Shown: positions 50,547-60,358, counted from the stretch's first letter. The stretch is 64,000 nucleotides of DNA from Halovenus marina (GCF_051414115.1 NZ_JBLKNZ010000001.1:1798001-1862000); one strand, 5' to 3'. The notes: a model not told the origin generated them from the sequence alone. Made by a program: numbers and translations.

Positions 50547-52292
50547 ATGAGCGAACGAGCATCCGTGTCACGGGAAGACGAACAGGACGAGCAGCCAGTC
50601 GAGACGGGCGCAGAGTCCGTCGCGAAGGCACTCGAAAACGCGGGCGTCGAACATCTGTTCGGCGTCCAGGGCGGCGCGATCATGCCGGTGTACGACGCGC
50701 TGTACGAACACGAGAACATCACGAACATCACGATGGCCCACGAGCAGGGCGCCGCCCACGCTGCGGACGCCTACGGCATCGTGACGGGCAAGCCGGGCGT
50801 CTGTCTGGCAACCTCGGGACCCGGTGCGACGAACCTGATCACCGGCATCGCAGACGCCAACATGGACTCGGACCCGCTTCTGGCGCTGACCGGACAGGTG
50901 CCGACGAACTTCGTCGGGAACGATGCCTTCCAGGAGACAGACACCATCGGTATCACCCAACCGATCACGAAAAACAACATCTTCGCCGAGAACCCGGACA
51001 CCGTCGGCGACGACATCGGCACTGCGTGGGCGCTGGCGAACACCGGCCGACAGGGACCGACGCTGGTCGACCTGCCCAAGGACGTGACACAGGGCGAAAC
51101 CGACAGCCAGCCCGGAGCCCCACAGACGCCGGACACCTACGACCCACCGGAACGAGCAGACGACGTGGCCGTGCAGGCGGCCGCAGAGACGCTCGCAAAC
51201 GCCGAGCGACCGACCATTCTGGCTGGCGGCGGGGTCATCAAGGCCGAAGCCAGCGACGAACTGCGGCAGTTCGCACGCGAGTACGAGATTCCGGTCGTCA
51301 CGACGATGCCCGGCACCGGCTCGTTCCCCGAGACGGATCCGCTGTCGCTGGGCATCGCAGGCATGCACGGCACCGGCTACGGGAACCTCGCCGTGTCGAA
51401 CTGCGACGTGTTGCTCGGTATCGGCACCCGATTCGACGACCGACTCACCGGCGACGTGGAGACGTTCGCGCCCGACGCCGAACTCGTCCACGTCGACATC
51501 GACCCGGCCGAGATATCGAAGAACATCGAGGCCGACTATCCGCTCGTCGGCGACGCAGCGGCCGTCATCGAGCAACTCTACGAGACGATGCCCCGACCGC
51601 CGAACAGTGACGAGTGGGTCGAACAGTGCGAGACCTGGAAAGAGGAGTACCCGCTCGATTACGAGATGCCCGAGGACGAACCGCTGAAACCCCAGTACAT
51701 CGTCGAGAGATTCGACGACGTGACGCCCGAGGACACCATCGTCGCCGCTGGCGTCGGCCAGCACCAGATGTGGGCGTGGCAGTACTGGACGTGGACCCAG
51801 CCCCGAACCTGGGTCACCTCACACGGCCTCGGGACGATGGGCTATGCAGTCCCGGCGGCCATCGGTGCGAAAATCGCCGCCCCCGACCAAGAGGTCGTCG
51901 CGTTCGACGGCGACGGGTCCTTCCTGATGACCGCACAGGGCCTGAGCGTCGCAGTGCGGGAGAACCTCGACCTGACCATCGTCGTGCTCAACAACGAGGC
52001 GGTCGGCATGGTGCGGCAGTGGCAGGACGGGTTCTACGAGGGCCGACGGATGGCCTCCGAGTACCCGTGGATCCCGGAGTTCGACAAACTCGCAGAGGCC
52101 TTCGGTGCGCAAGGGTTGCGCGTCGAAGAGTACGAGAACGTCGAGGACACCATCGCGGAGGCACGCGAGTACGACGGGCCGTCGGTCATCGACGCCATTA
52201 TCGACCCCGGCGAGAACGTCTACCCGATGGTGCCAAGTGGCGGCGACAACGCACAGTTTGCGCTCAACGAGCAGCATCTGGAGGACATCTAA
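50547..52292 (+). CDS. ilvB: Acetolactate synthase, large catalytic subunit
   Basis: A thiamine-diphosphate enzyme for the first common step of valine, leucine and isoleucine synthesis. In the 581-residue protein FGVQGGAIMPVYDAL begins the Pyr domain, and the catalytic Glu66 is in AHEQGAAH. VCLATSGPGATNLITGIADA follows, with GGGVIKAEASDELRQF in the FAD-binding-like middle domain. The ThDP site is VAFDGDGSFLMTAQGLSVAV, with VVLNNEAVGMV. It is followed after 1 base by ilvN, and preceded by a leader with attenuator-like features. Confidence 0.96.
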   Translation: MSERASVSREDEQDEQPVETGAESVAKALENAGVEHLFGVQGGAIMPVYDALYEHENITNITMAHEQGAAHAADAYGIVTGKPGVCLATSGPGATNLITGIADANMDSDPLLALTGQVPTNFVGNDAFQETDTIGITQPITKNNIFAENPDTVGDDIGTAWALANTGRQGPTLVDLPKDVTQGETDSQPGAPQTPDTYDPPERADDVAVQAAAETLANAERPTILAGGGVIKAEASDELRQFAREYEIPVVTTMPGTGSFPETDPLSLGIAGMHGTGYGNLAVSNCDVLLGIGTRFDDRLTGDVETFAPDAELVHVDIDPAEISKNIEADYPLVGDAAAVIEQLYETMPRPPNSDEWVEQCETWKEEYPLDYEMPEDEPLKPQYIVERFDDVTPEDTIVAAGVGQHQMWAWQYWTWTQPRTWVTSHGLGTMGYAVPAAIGAKIAAPDQEVVAFDGDGSFLMTAQGLSVAVRENLDLTIVVLNNEAVGMVRQWQDGFYEGRRMASEYPWIPEFDKLAEAFGAQGLRVEEYENVEDTIAEAREYDGPSVIDAIIDPGENVYPMVPSGGDNAQFALNEQHLEDI

Positions 52293-52293
52293 G

Positions 52294-52953
52294 ATGACGA
52301 AAGGAGAACTCCCAGGGCCGCATCCGGACGAACGGATGCAGCCAAGCGGCAGACGCAACTCACAGGGAATTCGAATCGACCCCGAGGTCGAAGCGACACA
52401 CGAACCAGAGCGCGCGGTGCTTTCCGCACTGGTCACACACGAACCGGGTGTGCTCGCGGAGATTTCAGGGCTCTTTAGCCGCCGACAGTTCAACATCGAA
52501 TCGCTGACCGTCGGGCCGACGATGGACGAGGACCTCGCGCGGATGACCATCGTCATCGACGAGACGCGCCCGGGCATCGACCAGGCGAAAAAGCAACTCG
52601 AAAAGCGCATCCCGGTCATCTCGGTGCGCGAGTTGGAGGACACGGCGGTCCAGCGCGAACTCGCCATCGTAAAAGTCAACGGCCAGCGACCCGACGAGGT
52701 CAACGCCATCACCGACATGTACGACGGGAAGACGCTGGACGCTGGCCCGCGAACGATCACGGTCGAGTTGACCGGCGAGGAGTCGACAATCGACGCCGCG
52801 CTCGACGCGTACAAGCAGTTCGGCATCCGCGAGGTGATGCGAACTGGCGACGCCGCACTCGCACGCGGCGAGGCACCGACAGCACAGGTCAAGCAACCGA
52901 ATCAGGCGCCGACGGAGGCGCAAGTCGCAACGGAGGAAGTTTCTGATGACTGA
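52294..52953 (+). CDS. ilvN: Acetolactate synthase, small regulatory subunit
   Basis: A 219-residue ACT-domain protein that gives feedback inhibition, mainly by valine. HEPGVLAEISGLFSRRQFNIESLTVG is the ligand-binding ACT core. A second domain has RELAIVKVNGQRPDEVNAIT and STIDAALDAYKQFGIREVMRTG. The start is the ATG 52294 just after the ilvB stop. About 30 hydrophilic residues precede the ACT core. The C-terminus (about 25 residues) is a Gln/Ala/Pro-rich tail, and it overlaps ilvC by 8 bp. Confidence 0.95.
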   Translation: MTKGELPGPHPDERMQPSGRRNSQGIRIDPEVEATHEPERAVLSALVTHEPGVLAEISGLFSRRQFNIESLTVGPTMDEDLARMTIVIDETRPGIDQAKKQLEKRIPVISVRELEDTAVQRELAIVKVNGQRPDEVNAITDMYDGKTLDAGPRTITVELTGEESTIDAALDAYKQFGIREVMRTGDAALARGEAPTAQVKQPNQAPTEAQVATEEVSDD

Positions 52954-53959
52954 TAAATTCACGACACCAGTACACTACGACGACGACATCGACGCAACGA
53001 ACATCGAAGACAAGACGGTCGCAGTACTCGGCTACGGGAGCCAGGGTCACGCACACGCCCAGAACCTCGACGACAGCGGTGTCGACGTGGTCGTGGGCCT
53101 CCCGAAGAGTTCCTCGTCACGCCAGGCGGTCGAGGCGGACGGACTTCCGGTCGCGACGCCGCGAAACGCCGCGTCGGACGCTGACATCGTGGTCATGCTC
53201 GTCCCCGACACGGTTCAGCCAGACGTGTACGAGGACATCGAACCAGCGCTCGATGCGGGCGATACGCTCCAGTTTGCCCACGGCTTCAACATCCACTACG
53301 GGCAGATCGAACCGCCCGAAGACGTCGACGTGACGATGATCGCCCCAAAATCGCCGGGACACCTCGTCCGCCGAACCTACAAGCGTGGCGAAGGGACGCC
53401 GGGCCTGCTCGCAATCTATCAGGACGCGACCGGAGAGGCACAGCAGGAAGCGCTGGCGTACGCACAGGCCATCGGCTGTGCGCGAGCGGGCGTCATCGAG
53501 ACGACGTTCCGCGAGGAGACAGAGACGGACATCTTCGGCGAGCAGGCAGTGCTCTGTGGCGGCGTGACCGACCTGGTCAAGGCCGGGTTCGAGACGCTCG
53601 TCGACGCGGGCTACGCCCCGGAGATGGCCTACTTCGAGTGTCTCAACGAACTGAAACTCATCGTCGACCTGATGTACGAGGGCGGCCACATGGGGATGTG
53701 GAACTCGGTCTCTGACACCGCCGAGTACGGCGGTCTCACCCGCGGCGAAGAGGTCATCAACCGCGAGGGAATGGACGAAATTCTCGAGGGCGTCCAGAAC
53801 GGCGAGTTCGCCCGCGAGTGGATCAACGAGAATCAGGCGAACCGGCCAGCCTACCGACAGTACCGGCAGGCAGAGCAGAACCACCAGGTCGAGGAAGTCG
53901 GCGCGCGCCTGCGCGAACTGTTCGCGTGGGACGAGGAAAGCGGCGAGACAGCCGACTGA
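52946..53959 (+). CDS. ilvC: Ketol-acid reductoisomerase, class I
   Basis: This enzyme converts acetolactate or acetohydroxybutyrate to the dihydroxy acids with NAD(P)H and Mg2+. At 337 residues it is the short class I form. The Rossmann motif is VAVLGYGSQGHAHAQNL. FAHGFNIHYG and MIAPKSPGHLVRRTY are substrate-site segments. The C-terminal knot holds DIFGEQAVLCGG, AYFECLNELKLIVDLMYEGG and SDTAEYGG. The cofactor choice (NADH or NADPH) is not certain from the loop GLPKSSSSRQ, though its serines favour NADPH. Confidence 0.96.
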   Translation: MTDKFTTPVHYDDDIDATNIEDKTVAVLGYGSQGHAHAQNLDDSGVDVVVGLPKSSSSRQAVEADGLPVATPRNAASDADIVVMLVPDTVQPDVYEDIEPALDAGDTLQFAHGFNIHYGQIEPPEDVDVTMIAPKSPGHLVRRTYKRGEGTPGLLAIYQDATGEAQQEALAYAQAIGCARAGVIETTFREETETDIFGEQAVLCGGVTDLVKAGFETLVDAGYAPEMAYFECLNELKLIVDLMYEGGHMGMWNSVSDTAEYGGLTRGEEVINREGMDEILEGVQNGEFAREWINENQANRPAYRQYRQAEQNHQVEEVGARLRELFAWDEESGETAD

Positions 53960-53970
53960 GAACAAGGGCA

Positions 53971-55434
53971 ATGAGCAAGAACACACTGTACGACAACGTC
54001 TGGGACAAGCACAAGGTAACGGAGTTGCCCAACGGACAGGACCAGCTGTTCATCGGGCTACACCTCATCCACGAGGTGACGAGTCCGCAGGCATTCGCGA
54101 TGATCCGCGAGCGCGACATCGATGTCGCCTTTCCCGAGCGCAACTACGCGACGACCGACCACATCGCACCGACCGAGGCCGACAAGCGTGACCGACCGCT
54201 CAAGGACGACGAGGCAGAGCAGATGCTCTCTGCGCTCGAACGGAACGTCTCCGAGAACGGGATCACCTACTTCGGCTTCGAGTCCGGCAAGCAGGGTATC
54301 ACCCACGTCGTCGCGCCGGAACTGGGGCTGTCACAGCCCGGAATGACCGTCGCCTGTGGCGACTCCCACACCGCAACGCACGGAGCGTTCGGTTCCATCG
54401 GCATCGGCGTCGGCACCAGCCAGATCCGCGACATCCTCGCGACTGGCTGTATCGCCGCCGAGAAACAGAAGGTCCGACGCATCAACGTCGAGGGAAGCCT
54501 CGGTGAGGGCGTCTACGCGAAGGACATCATCCTGAAGATCATTCAGGAACTCGGCGTCGACGGCGGCGTCGGCCACGTCTACGAGTACGGCGGCCCCGCA
54601 ATCCGCGAACTCGACATGGAGGGGCGACTCGCCATCTGTAACATGTCCATCGAGGGCGGCGCTCGCGCGGGCTACATCAACCCCGACGAGACGACCTACC
54701 AATACCTCCGCGGGCGCGAGTACGTCCCCGAGGGCGAGGCCTTCGAGGAGCGAAAGGCCTACTGGGAGTCGATCAGGTCCGACGAGAACGCCGAGTACGA
54801 CGACGTGGTCACCATCGACGTCGACGGCATGGACCCACTTGTCACGTGGGGCATCAACCCCGGACAGGTCATCGAGGTGTCCGAACCGGTCCCCCACCCC
54901 GAGGACTTCGAGAGCCGAAGCGACCGCGAGGCCGCAGAACAGGCCCTCGAACACATGGACATCGAACCGGGCCAGTCGATGCTCGGCTACGACGTCGACG
55001 TGGCGTTTCTGGGCACCTGTACGAACGGCCGACTCTCCGATTTCCAGGTCGCAGCGGACATTCTGGAGGGCCGAACCATCGACGACGACGTTCGCGCACT
55101 CGCAGTGCCCGGTTCCGAGACCGTTCGCGAGCAATGCGAACAGCACGGCCTCGACGAGGTGTTCATCGACGCTGGCTTCCAGTGGCGCCGCGCCGGGTGT
55201 TCGATGTGTCTCGCGATGAACGACGACTCGCTCGAAGGGGACGAAGTCTGTGCATCCTCGTCGAACCGGAACTTCATCGGTCGACAGGGCTCGAAGGAGG
55301 GCCGAACCGTGCTGATGAGTCCGGCGATGGTCGCCGCCGCGGCCGTCGAGGGCGAAGTGACCGACCCGCGTCGCTTCCTCGATTCCGACGTGCGAACGGT
55401 TACAGCAACTGACGTCGAGGAGGTGGCAGACTGA
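53971..55434 (+). CDS. leuC: 3-isopropylmalate dehydratase, large subunit
   Basis: This subunit isomerises 2- to 3-isopropylmalate with LeuD. The 487-residue subunit binds a [4Fe-4S] cluster through Cys in GTCTNGRLSDF and the pair in AGCSMCLAMN. Also seen are ACGDSHTATHGAFGSIG and DGMDPLVTWGINPGQ. The start at 53971 is 11 bp after ilvC and gives SKNTLYDNVWDKH, the usual N-terminus. The ORF upstream of it overlaps ilvC in another frame and is not coding. Confidence 0.95.
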   Translation: MSKNTLYDNVWDKHKVTELPNGQDQLFIGLHLIHEVTSPQAFAMIRERDIDVAFPERNYATTDHIAPTEADKRDRPLKDDEAEQMLSALERNVSENGITYFGFESGKQGITHVVAPELGLSQPGMTVACGDSHTATHGAFGSIGIGVGTSQIRDILATGCIAAEKQKVRRINVEGSLGEGVYAKDIILKIIQELGVDGGVGHVYEYGGPAIRELDMEGRLAICNMSIEGGARAGYINPDETTYQYLRGREYVPEGEAFEERKAYWESIRSDENAEYDDVVTIDVDGMDPLVTWGINPGQVIEVSEPVPHPEDFESRSDREAAEQALEHMDIEPGQSMLGYDVDVAFLGTCTNGRLSDFQVAADILEGRTIDDDVRALAVPGSETVREQCEQHGLDEVFIDAGFQWRRAGCSMCLAMNDDSLEGDEVCASSSNRNFIGRQGSKEGRTVLMSPAMVAAAAVEGEVTDPRRFLDSDVRTVTATDVEEVAD

Positions 55435-56036
55435 TGGCAGACGATCAACACATCACCGGCGTGTCTGGGACGGGCGTCCCGATTCCGGGCGACGACGTCG
55501 ACACAGACCAGATCCTGCCCGCCCGCTTCATGAAGGAGGTCACCTTCGACAACATGGCGGACTATCTGTTCTACGACGCCCGCCGTGACGAGAACGGGGA
55601 GTTCAACGACCACCCACTCAACCGCTTCGAGGACGCGTCCATCGCCGTCGTCAACCAGAACTTCGGCTGTGGCTCCTCCCGGGAGCACGCCCCGCAGGCG
55701 ATGATGCGCTGGGGTGTCGACGGCGTCGTCGGCGAATCCTTCGCCGAAATCTTCCGCGACAACTGCAAGTCGCTGGGCATTCCGGCGGTCACCGCCTCCC
55801 ACGAGGACGTGACCGCACTCCAGGAGTGGATCGAGGACAACCCCAATAGCGACATCGAAATCGACGTCGAGGCAGAGACGGTGACCTACGGCGACACCGT
55901 CATCGAGGGGAACATCGACGACGCGATGAAGGAAGCGCTCGTCGACGGCATCTGGGACACGACCCAACTGATGTACTCGAACCTCTCGAAGGTCGAGAAA
56001 ACCGCAAGCGAACTTCCGTACGTCGAAGAAGTCTAA
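55434..56036 (+). CDS. leuD: 3-isopropylmalate dehydratase, small subunit
   Basis: The 200-residue swivelling subunit that completes the LeuCD active site. GTGVPIPGDDVDTDQILPARF and NQNFGCGSSREHAPQAM are the substrate-recognition motifs. Its ATG shares one base with the leuC stop (TGATG). There is a 25-residue C-terminal helix after the beta-domain. Confidence 0.95.
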   Translation: MADDQHITGVSGTGVPIPGDDVDTDQILPARFMKEVTFDNMADYLFYDARRDENGEFNDHPLNRFEDASIAVVNQNFGCGSSREHAPQAMMRWGVDGVVGESFAEIFRDNCKSLGIPAVTASHEDVTALQEWIEDNPNSDIEIDVEAETVTYGDTVIEGNIDDAMKEALVDGIWDTTQLMYSNLSKVEKTASELPYVEEV

Positions 56037-56057
56037 CTAGTTCTCGAACTCGCCGAA

Positions 56058-56462
56058 TTACGCTGGCGACGGCTCTCGAATGTCCGAGAGATACGACGTC
56101 AGGTCGGTCGTCGAACACATGCCGATGACGCCTTCCTCGTCGTCGACGACTGGCAGGTGCTGGATGTCGTAGGTGATCATCTTGTCGGCAGCGCTTCGAA
56201 TCGAGTCCTGTGCGGTGACGGTCACGACCTGTTCGGTCATGTGGTCGCCGACAGTCGAATTGTCCTTTGGCTCGTTGTCCCGGACGATCCGAACGAAGTC
56301 GGTGCTCGTCAGGATACCCTGCAGTTGGTTGTCGTCGTCGACGACGACGAGTGAGCCGATGTTTTTCTCGAGAAGGATCTCTGCGGCCGCTGCGACCGAG
56401 GTGTCCGGGGAGACCGAGACGATGCCCGAGGACATGACGCGCCCAACGAAAATGTCGTCCAT
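56058..56462 (-). CDS. Tandem CBS-domain protein
   Basis: A 134-residue protein made of one CBS pair: VMSSGIVSVSPDTSVAAAAE with LVVVDDDNQLQGILTSTDFV, then HMTEQVVTVTAQDSIRSAAD with LPVVDDEEGVIGMCSTTDL. CBS pairs bind adenine nucleotides and regulate partners. The start at 56462 gives MDDIFVGRVM. It is inserted on the opposite strand between leuD and leuB and has three tandem repeats in its upstream region. It may sense energy state for the branched-chain pathway, but that is speculation. Confidence 0.9.
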   Translation of the reverse strand: MDDIFVGRVMSSGIVSVSPDTSVAAAAEILLEKNIGSLVVVDDDNQLQGILTSTDFVRIVRDNEPKDNSTVGDHMTEQVVTVTAQDSIRSAADKMITYDIQHLPVVDDEEGVIGMCSTTDLTSYLSDIREPSPA

Positions 56463-56474
56463 ACACACACGATG

Positions 56475-56576
56475 CAGTCTCACCTGTTAATGCGTACCGA
56501 TCTGGAGTCAGTCTCACCTGTTAATGCGTACCGGTCTGGAGTCAGTCTCACCTGTTACTGCGTACCGATCTGGAGT
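56475..56576. repeat. Three tandem 34-bp repeats between the CBS gene and leuB
   Basis: Copies at 56475-56508, 56509-56542 and 56543-56576 are identical except for single substitutions (copy 2 has CCGGTC instead of CCGATC; copy 3 has TTACTG instead of TTAATG). The shared core begins CAGTCTCACCTGTTAATGCG. On the minus strand each copy carries a CATTAAC that could act as a TATA box; the one in the first copy is 28 bp before the CBS gene ATG. The repeats may be duplicated promoters or operators for either gene. Confidence 0.85.
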
Positions 56577-56634
56577 CGTGGCTGACCGAGACGGCGACCG
56601 ACACGCTCTTTTTCGCCCCCGGAAAAGTACGGCC

Positions 56635-57615
56635 ATGACTCACGAAATCGCGGTGATACCGGGCGACGGCATCGGGAAGGAGGTCACACCGGCAGCGGTC
56701 GACGTACTCGAAGCGACTCCGATCGACTTCGATTTCGTCGAAGGCGAGGCTGGCGACGAGGTGCTTGCCGAAACCGGAACTGCTCTGCCCGAACACACAC
56801 AGGAAATTGCGGCCGACGCCGACGCGACGCTGTTCGGCGCGGCAGGCGAGACGGCAGCGGACGTCATCCTCCCGCTGCGCTCTATCGTCGGGTCCTTCGC
56901 GAACGTCCGCCCGGCCCGGTCCTATCCCGGTCTCGACGCGGTCAAACCCGAGACGGATCTCGTCTTCATCCGAGAGAACACCGAGGGCGTGTACTCGGGC
57001 CTCGAAAGCGAGATTACCGAGGGCGTCCGGACACTCACCCGCGTCGTCACCGAAGACGCCTCCGAGGAAATCGCCGAGTACGGGTTCAAATACGCCCGAC
57101 GGAACGGCTACGACGACGTGACCATCGCCCACAAGGCAAACGTCATGCGCGAGACAGACGGGCTATTTCTCGAAACCGCCGAGCGCGTGGCCGACGAGCG
57201 CGACGCCGAGTACGAGACGGCGCTGATGGACGCGCTCGCGATGCACCTCGTGATGCACCCCGAGGACTACGGCGTGGTCATCTGTCCGAACCTCGCTGGG
57301 GACATGCTCTCGGATCTGGCGGCGGGACTGGTCGGCGGCCTCGGACTGCTCCCCTCTGCGAACGTCGGCCCCGAAAACGCCCTCTTCGAGCCAGTACACG
57401 GCTCTGCGCCCGACATCGCTGGCGAAGGGATTGCAAACCCCTCGGCGATGATCCTCTCTGCGGCGATGTTGCTCGACCATCTCGGCTACCCCGACGAGGC
57501 GACCGCCGTTCGGGACGCCGTCGAGTCCGTCCTCGAATCTGGTCCCCGAACGCCCGACGTGGGCGGCGACGCCACCACCGAGGAAGTCACCGACGCCGTG
57601 ATCGATCAGATCTGA
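56635..57615 (+). CDS. leuB: 3-isopropylmalate dehydrogenase
   Basis: This enzyme oxidises and decarboxylates 3-isopropylmalate in leucine synthesis with NAD+. The 326-residue frame has VIPGDGIGKEVTPAAVD, RPARSYPGLDAVKPETDLVFIRENTEGVYSG and VICPNLAGDMLSDLAAGLVGGLGLLPSAN, and FEPVHGSAPDIAGEGIANPSAMILSAAMLLDHL binds NAD. The start at 56635 follows a GC-rich leader; ORF extension upstream crosses the tandem repeats. The family also includes homoisocitrate and isocitrate dehydrogenases, but the leu-ilv context supports leuB. Confidence 0.93.
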   Translation: MTHEIAVIPGDGIGKEVTPAAVDVLEATPIDFDFVEGEAGDEVLAETGTALPEHTQEIAADADATLFGAAGETAADVILPLRSIVGSFANVRPARSYPGLDAVKPETDLVFIRENTEGVYSGLESEITEGVRTLTRVVTEDASEEIAEYGFKYARRNGYDDVTIAHKANVMRETDGLFLETAERVADERDAEYETALMDALAMHLVMHPEDYGVVICPNLAGDMLSDLAAGLVGGLGLLPSANVGPENALFEPVHGSAPDIAGEGIANPSAMILSAAMLLDHLGYPDEATAVRDAVESVLESGPRTPDVGGDATTEEVTDAVIDQI

Positions 57616-57652
57616 GACGGGGAACTCCCGCGCCTCAAGGAGACGAGACCTG

Positions 57653-60358
57653 CTAGTCGTCGGCTTCGAGGAGTCTCTCGCGCGCTGGCTGGCGCTCGAC
57701 TGTCGAGCGGTTCGTCGTGCTGTCTTTCGTGACCGTCACTAGGTCGTCGGCGGCGTCGACGAGTTTTTCGTCGTGACTGACGACGAGGATCTGTTCGACG
57801 CCCAGGTCCCGCATCGTCTCGATGAGTTCGACGAGTTGGCCGACGTGCCCGGCGTCGAGAAACACCGTCGGTTCGTCGAGAATGAGCGGCGGCATCGGTG
57901 CCGTTCCCTCGATGCCCTCCGCGAGCAACCGATAGATCGCACAGCGCAGGCTGAGATTGAAGAGCGCGCGCTCGCCGCCAGATAGCTGGTCGGGGTCGAG
58001 CGTCTCGCCGTCCTTCTGGTAGACAGTCAGTTCGTAACTTCCGTCCAGGTCGATGTGGGAGTAGGTGTCGTTCTCGTAGACCAACTCGAAGGTTTCGTTG
58101 AGCATCCGTTCGAGCGTCTCGACGTTCTGCTGGCGGAGTTGCGCGCGCAACTGGGCGTAGGTCTCCTCCAACTGTTCGACCTCTTCGTACAGCGAGTTCA
58201 GCCGCTGGACTGTCGTTGTGAGTTCGTCGCGCCGGTCCCGCAACTGTTCGAGTGCGTCGAGTTCGTTCGTGATCGCTCCGATCTGCTCTTGCAGTTCCGT
58301 GCGCTGGCCTTCCAGGTCGTCGAGCGTCTCCCCGACCTCTTCGAGATACGACGTCGCGTTCTCGTGTTGCTGTCGAGCCCGTTCGATCTGGGTTTCGTCG
58401 AACGTCTCTCGCAACTCGTCGCGGCGCTCGCGCTTTTCGGCCAGTCGCTCGCGGCGTTCGTCGTTGACGGTCTCCTTTTCGGCTCGCTGTTCTCTGAATC
58501 GCTCGACATCTGACTGGAGTTGGTCGATCTCTTCCAGCGTCGTGTCGATCTGTTCGAGCTGTTCGAGTCGCTCCTTCAGTTCTCCGTGCTCCCGGTTTCG
58601 CTTTGCGATTGCCTCGGTTATTTCGTCGACACGATCCTCGGCCGCCGCTGCTTCGTCTCGCTTTTCGGCCGCCGCCTGTTCGTCCTCGTCTGCCTGTGCT
58701 CTGAGTTGCTCGATCCGGTCCCGCTTTTCGTCGATGCTTGACTCCCGCTCGTCGAGGATCTGTTCGATGTTGTCCCGGTTCTGTTCGAGTTCCGCCGCTC
58801 GCTGTTCTCGCTCGCGAAGGTCCTCGGCGCGCTCCAGTTTCGTTTCGAGGCGCTCCTCGCGCTCTTCGAGGTCCGCGACGGCCGTTTCCAGTTCTGACAC
58901 GCGCTCGCGGCGTTCCCCGAGCGCGTCGACGTGCGGGGAGTCTTCGACTGGCTGTCCGCAGGTCGGACACTTGCCTGCATCCAGTAGCGACTCGGCTTCG
59001 CTCACTCGCTCCCGTGCGTTTTCGAGTTCCGTTCTCCGCTCTGCGAGTTGCTCGCGGCACGTCGAAAGGTCGTCGCTGACCGTCTCGTAGTGCGCGTCGG
59101 CCTCACCGATTGCGATCGGTGCGTCCTCGAAGCGTTCGTGTATCTCCTCGATTTCCGCAGTCAGTTCGGCAACCTTCTCCCGCTTGTTGGCGAGATTGTC
59201 CTCGGCATCTTCGAGTTCTGCTTCGAGTTGACTGGCCTCCTCGCGGCGTTCGGTCGCCGTCTCCTCCAGGTCTGCCGCCGATTCGAGTAGCGACTCGCGA
59301 GTGCTGTCTGCCTCCTGTTTCTCGACACTTTGCTCCCTGATCTGGTCGGTCACTTCCTCGATCTCTGCCTCGACCGCATCGATTTCGGTATCGAGTTGCT
59401 CCCGAGTCAGGTCGTCGCTCTCGGCCCGGGCCTCGACTGTCTCGAACTGCTCGACTCCTTCGAGGAGTTGGTCGCGCCGGTCCCGCCGTTCCGAGAGGGT
59501 TTCAGTTCGCTGTTCGATCCGCTCGGCGAGTTGCTCCCGTTCTCGTTCGGTCTCTCCAATCTGCTCTCGGAGGTCGTCAATGTCGGATTCGAGTGATTCG
59601 AGTTCCTCCTGTTTCTGTTCGTACTCGTCGAGGACGGCCTCGGCCTCGTCGCGCGTTTCGACCGCCTGCTCTCTGTTCTGTTCGTATCGGTCGATTTCAC
59701 AATCGATCTCTGCTGCCTCGGATTCCAGATCGTTCAGGCGGTCGTGGAGATTCTTCTCCGCCTTTGCTTCGATCTGGTCTTCGACCTCCGAGAGCGCGCC
59801 CTGCTTGTCGTCGCGGACGCGGCCGACGCCGACGCGGGCCTGACTCGCGCGCTGGCGATACTCTTCGAGGGTGCCAAGTTGCAGGAGGTCGTCGAGCATG
59901 TCCTGCCGGGTCGACGGGTCGGCGTTTATCAGCTTGTTCACCTCCCCCTGTCTAACGTAGGCACAGTTGAGAAACGCCTCGGTGTCCATCCTGAGCAGTT
60001 CGGTGACGAAGTTCCGGACGTCGGTCGCGCCGTCGATGGTGCGGTCCTCCCCGTCGAGAACACACTTTGTGGTTCGGGCGTCGCCGTCTCGACTGCGGAT
60101 CTCCCGCCGGATGTGATAGGATTCCCCGTCGTGAGTGAACCAGAGTTCGACCGTCGTCTCCTCGGCCCCGATGGTGACGACTTCGTCGAGCGTCTCGTCG
60201 AGCGCTTTCGAGCCATAGAGTGCGAAAAAGCAGGCCTCCAGCAGCGAGGATTTGCCGCTCCCGTTCAGCCCGTGGATGACGGTCACACCCACGTCCAGAC
60301 GGAGGTCTGCGTCCTCGTAACACTTGAAGTTCGAGAGTCTGACCCGGTCGAACCTCAT
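57653..60358 (-). CDS. rad50: Rad50, DNA double-strand-break repair ATPase
   Basis: A 901-residue SMC-like ATPase that tethers and processes broken ends with Mre11. The Walker A motif is IHGLNGSGKSSLLEACFFAL (about 29-48), and the Q-loop is NCAYVRQGEVNKLI. Two long coiled coils flank the zinc hook DAGKCPTCGQP (about residues 458-470). The signature is QLSGGERALFNLSLRCAIYR, and Walker B LILDEPTVFLDAGH lies near residue 825. Its start overlaps the mre11 stop by 4 bp (ATGA). Length is typical. Confidence 0.96.
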   Translation of the reverse strand: MRFDRVRLSNFKCYEDADLRLDVGVTVIHGLNGSGKSSLLEACFFALYGSKALDETLDEVVTIGAEETTVELWFTHDGESYHIRREIRSRDGDARTTKCVLDGEDRTIDGATDVRNFVTELLRMDTEAFLNCAYVRQGEVNKLINADPSTRQDMLDDLLQLGTLEEYRQRASQARVGVGRVRDDKQGALSEVEDQIEAKAEKNLHDRLNDLESEAAEIDCEIDRYEQNREQAVETRDEAEAVLDEYEQKQEELESLESDIDDLREQIGETEREREQLAERIEQRTETLSERRDRRDQLLEGVEQFETVEARAESDDLTREQLDTEIDAVEAEIEEVTDQIREQSVEKQEADSTRESLLESAADLEETATERREEASQLEAELEDAEDNLANKREKVAELTAEIEEIHERFEDAPIAIGEADAHYETVSDDLSTCREQLAERRTELENARERVSEAESLLDAGKCPTCGQPVEDSPHVDALGERRERVSELETAVADLEEREERLETKLERAEDLREREQRAAELEQNRDNIEQILDERESSIDEKRDRIEQLRAQADEDEQAAAEKRDEAAAAEDRVDEITEAIAKRNREHGELKERLEQLEQIDTTLEEIDQLQSDVERFREQRAEKETVNDERRERLAEKRERRDELRETFDETQIERARQQHENATSYLEEVGETLDDLEGQRTELQEQIGAITNELDALEQLRDRRDELTTTVQRLNSLYEEVEQLEETYAQLRAQLRQQNVETLERMLNETFELVYENDTYSHIDLDGSYELTVYQKDGETLDPDQLSGGERALFNLSLRCAIYRLLAEGIEGTAPMPPLILDEPTVFLDAGHVGQLVELIETMRDLGVEQILVVSHDEKLVDAADDLVTVTKDSTTNRSTVERQPARERLLEADD

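Noticed and set aside
56475..56576. CRISPR array
   Set aside because: The three 34-bp units are directly joined with no spacers between them and there are no cas genes.
56524..56634. Upstream extension of leuB
   Set aside because: It crosses the tandem repeats and encodes no family sequence. The dehydrogenase starts normally at 56635.
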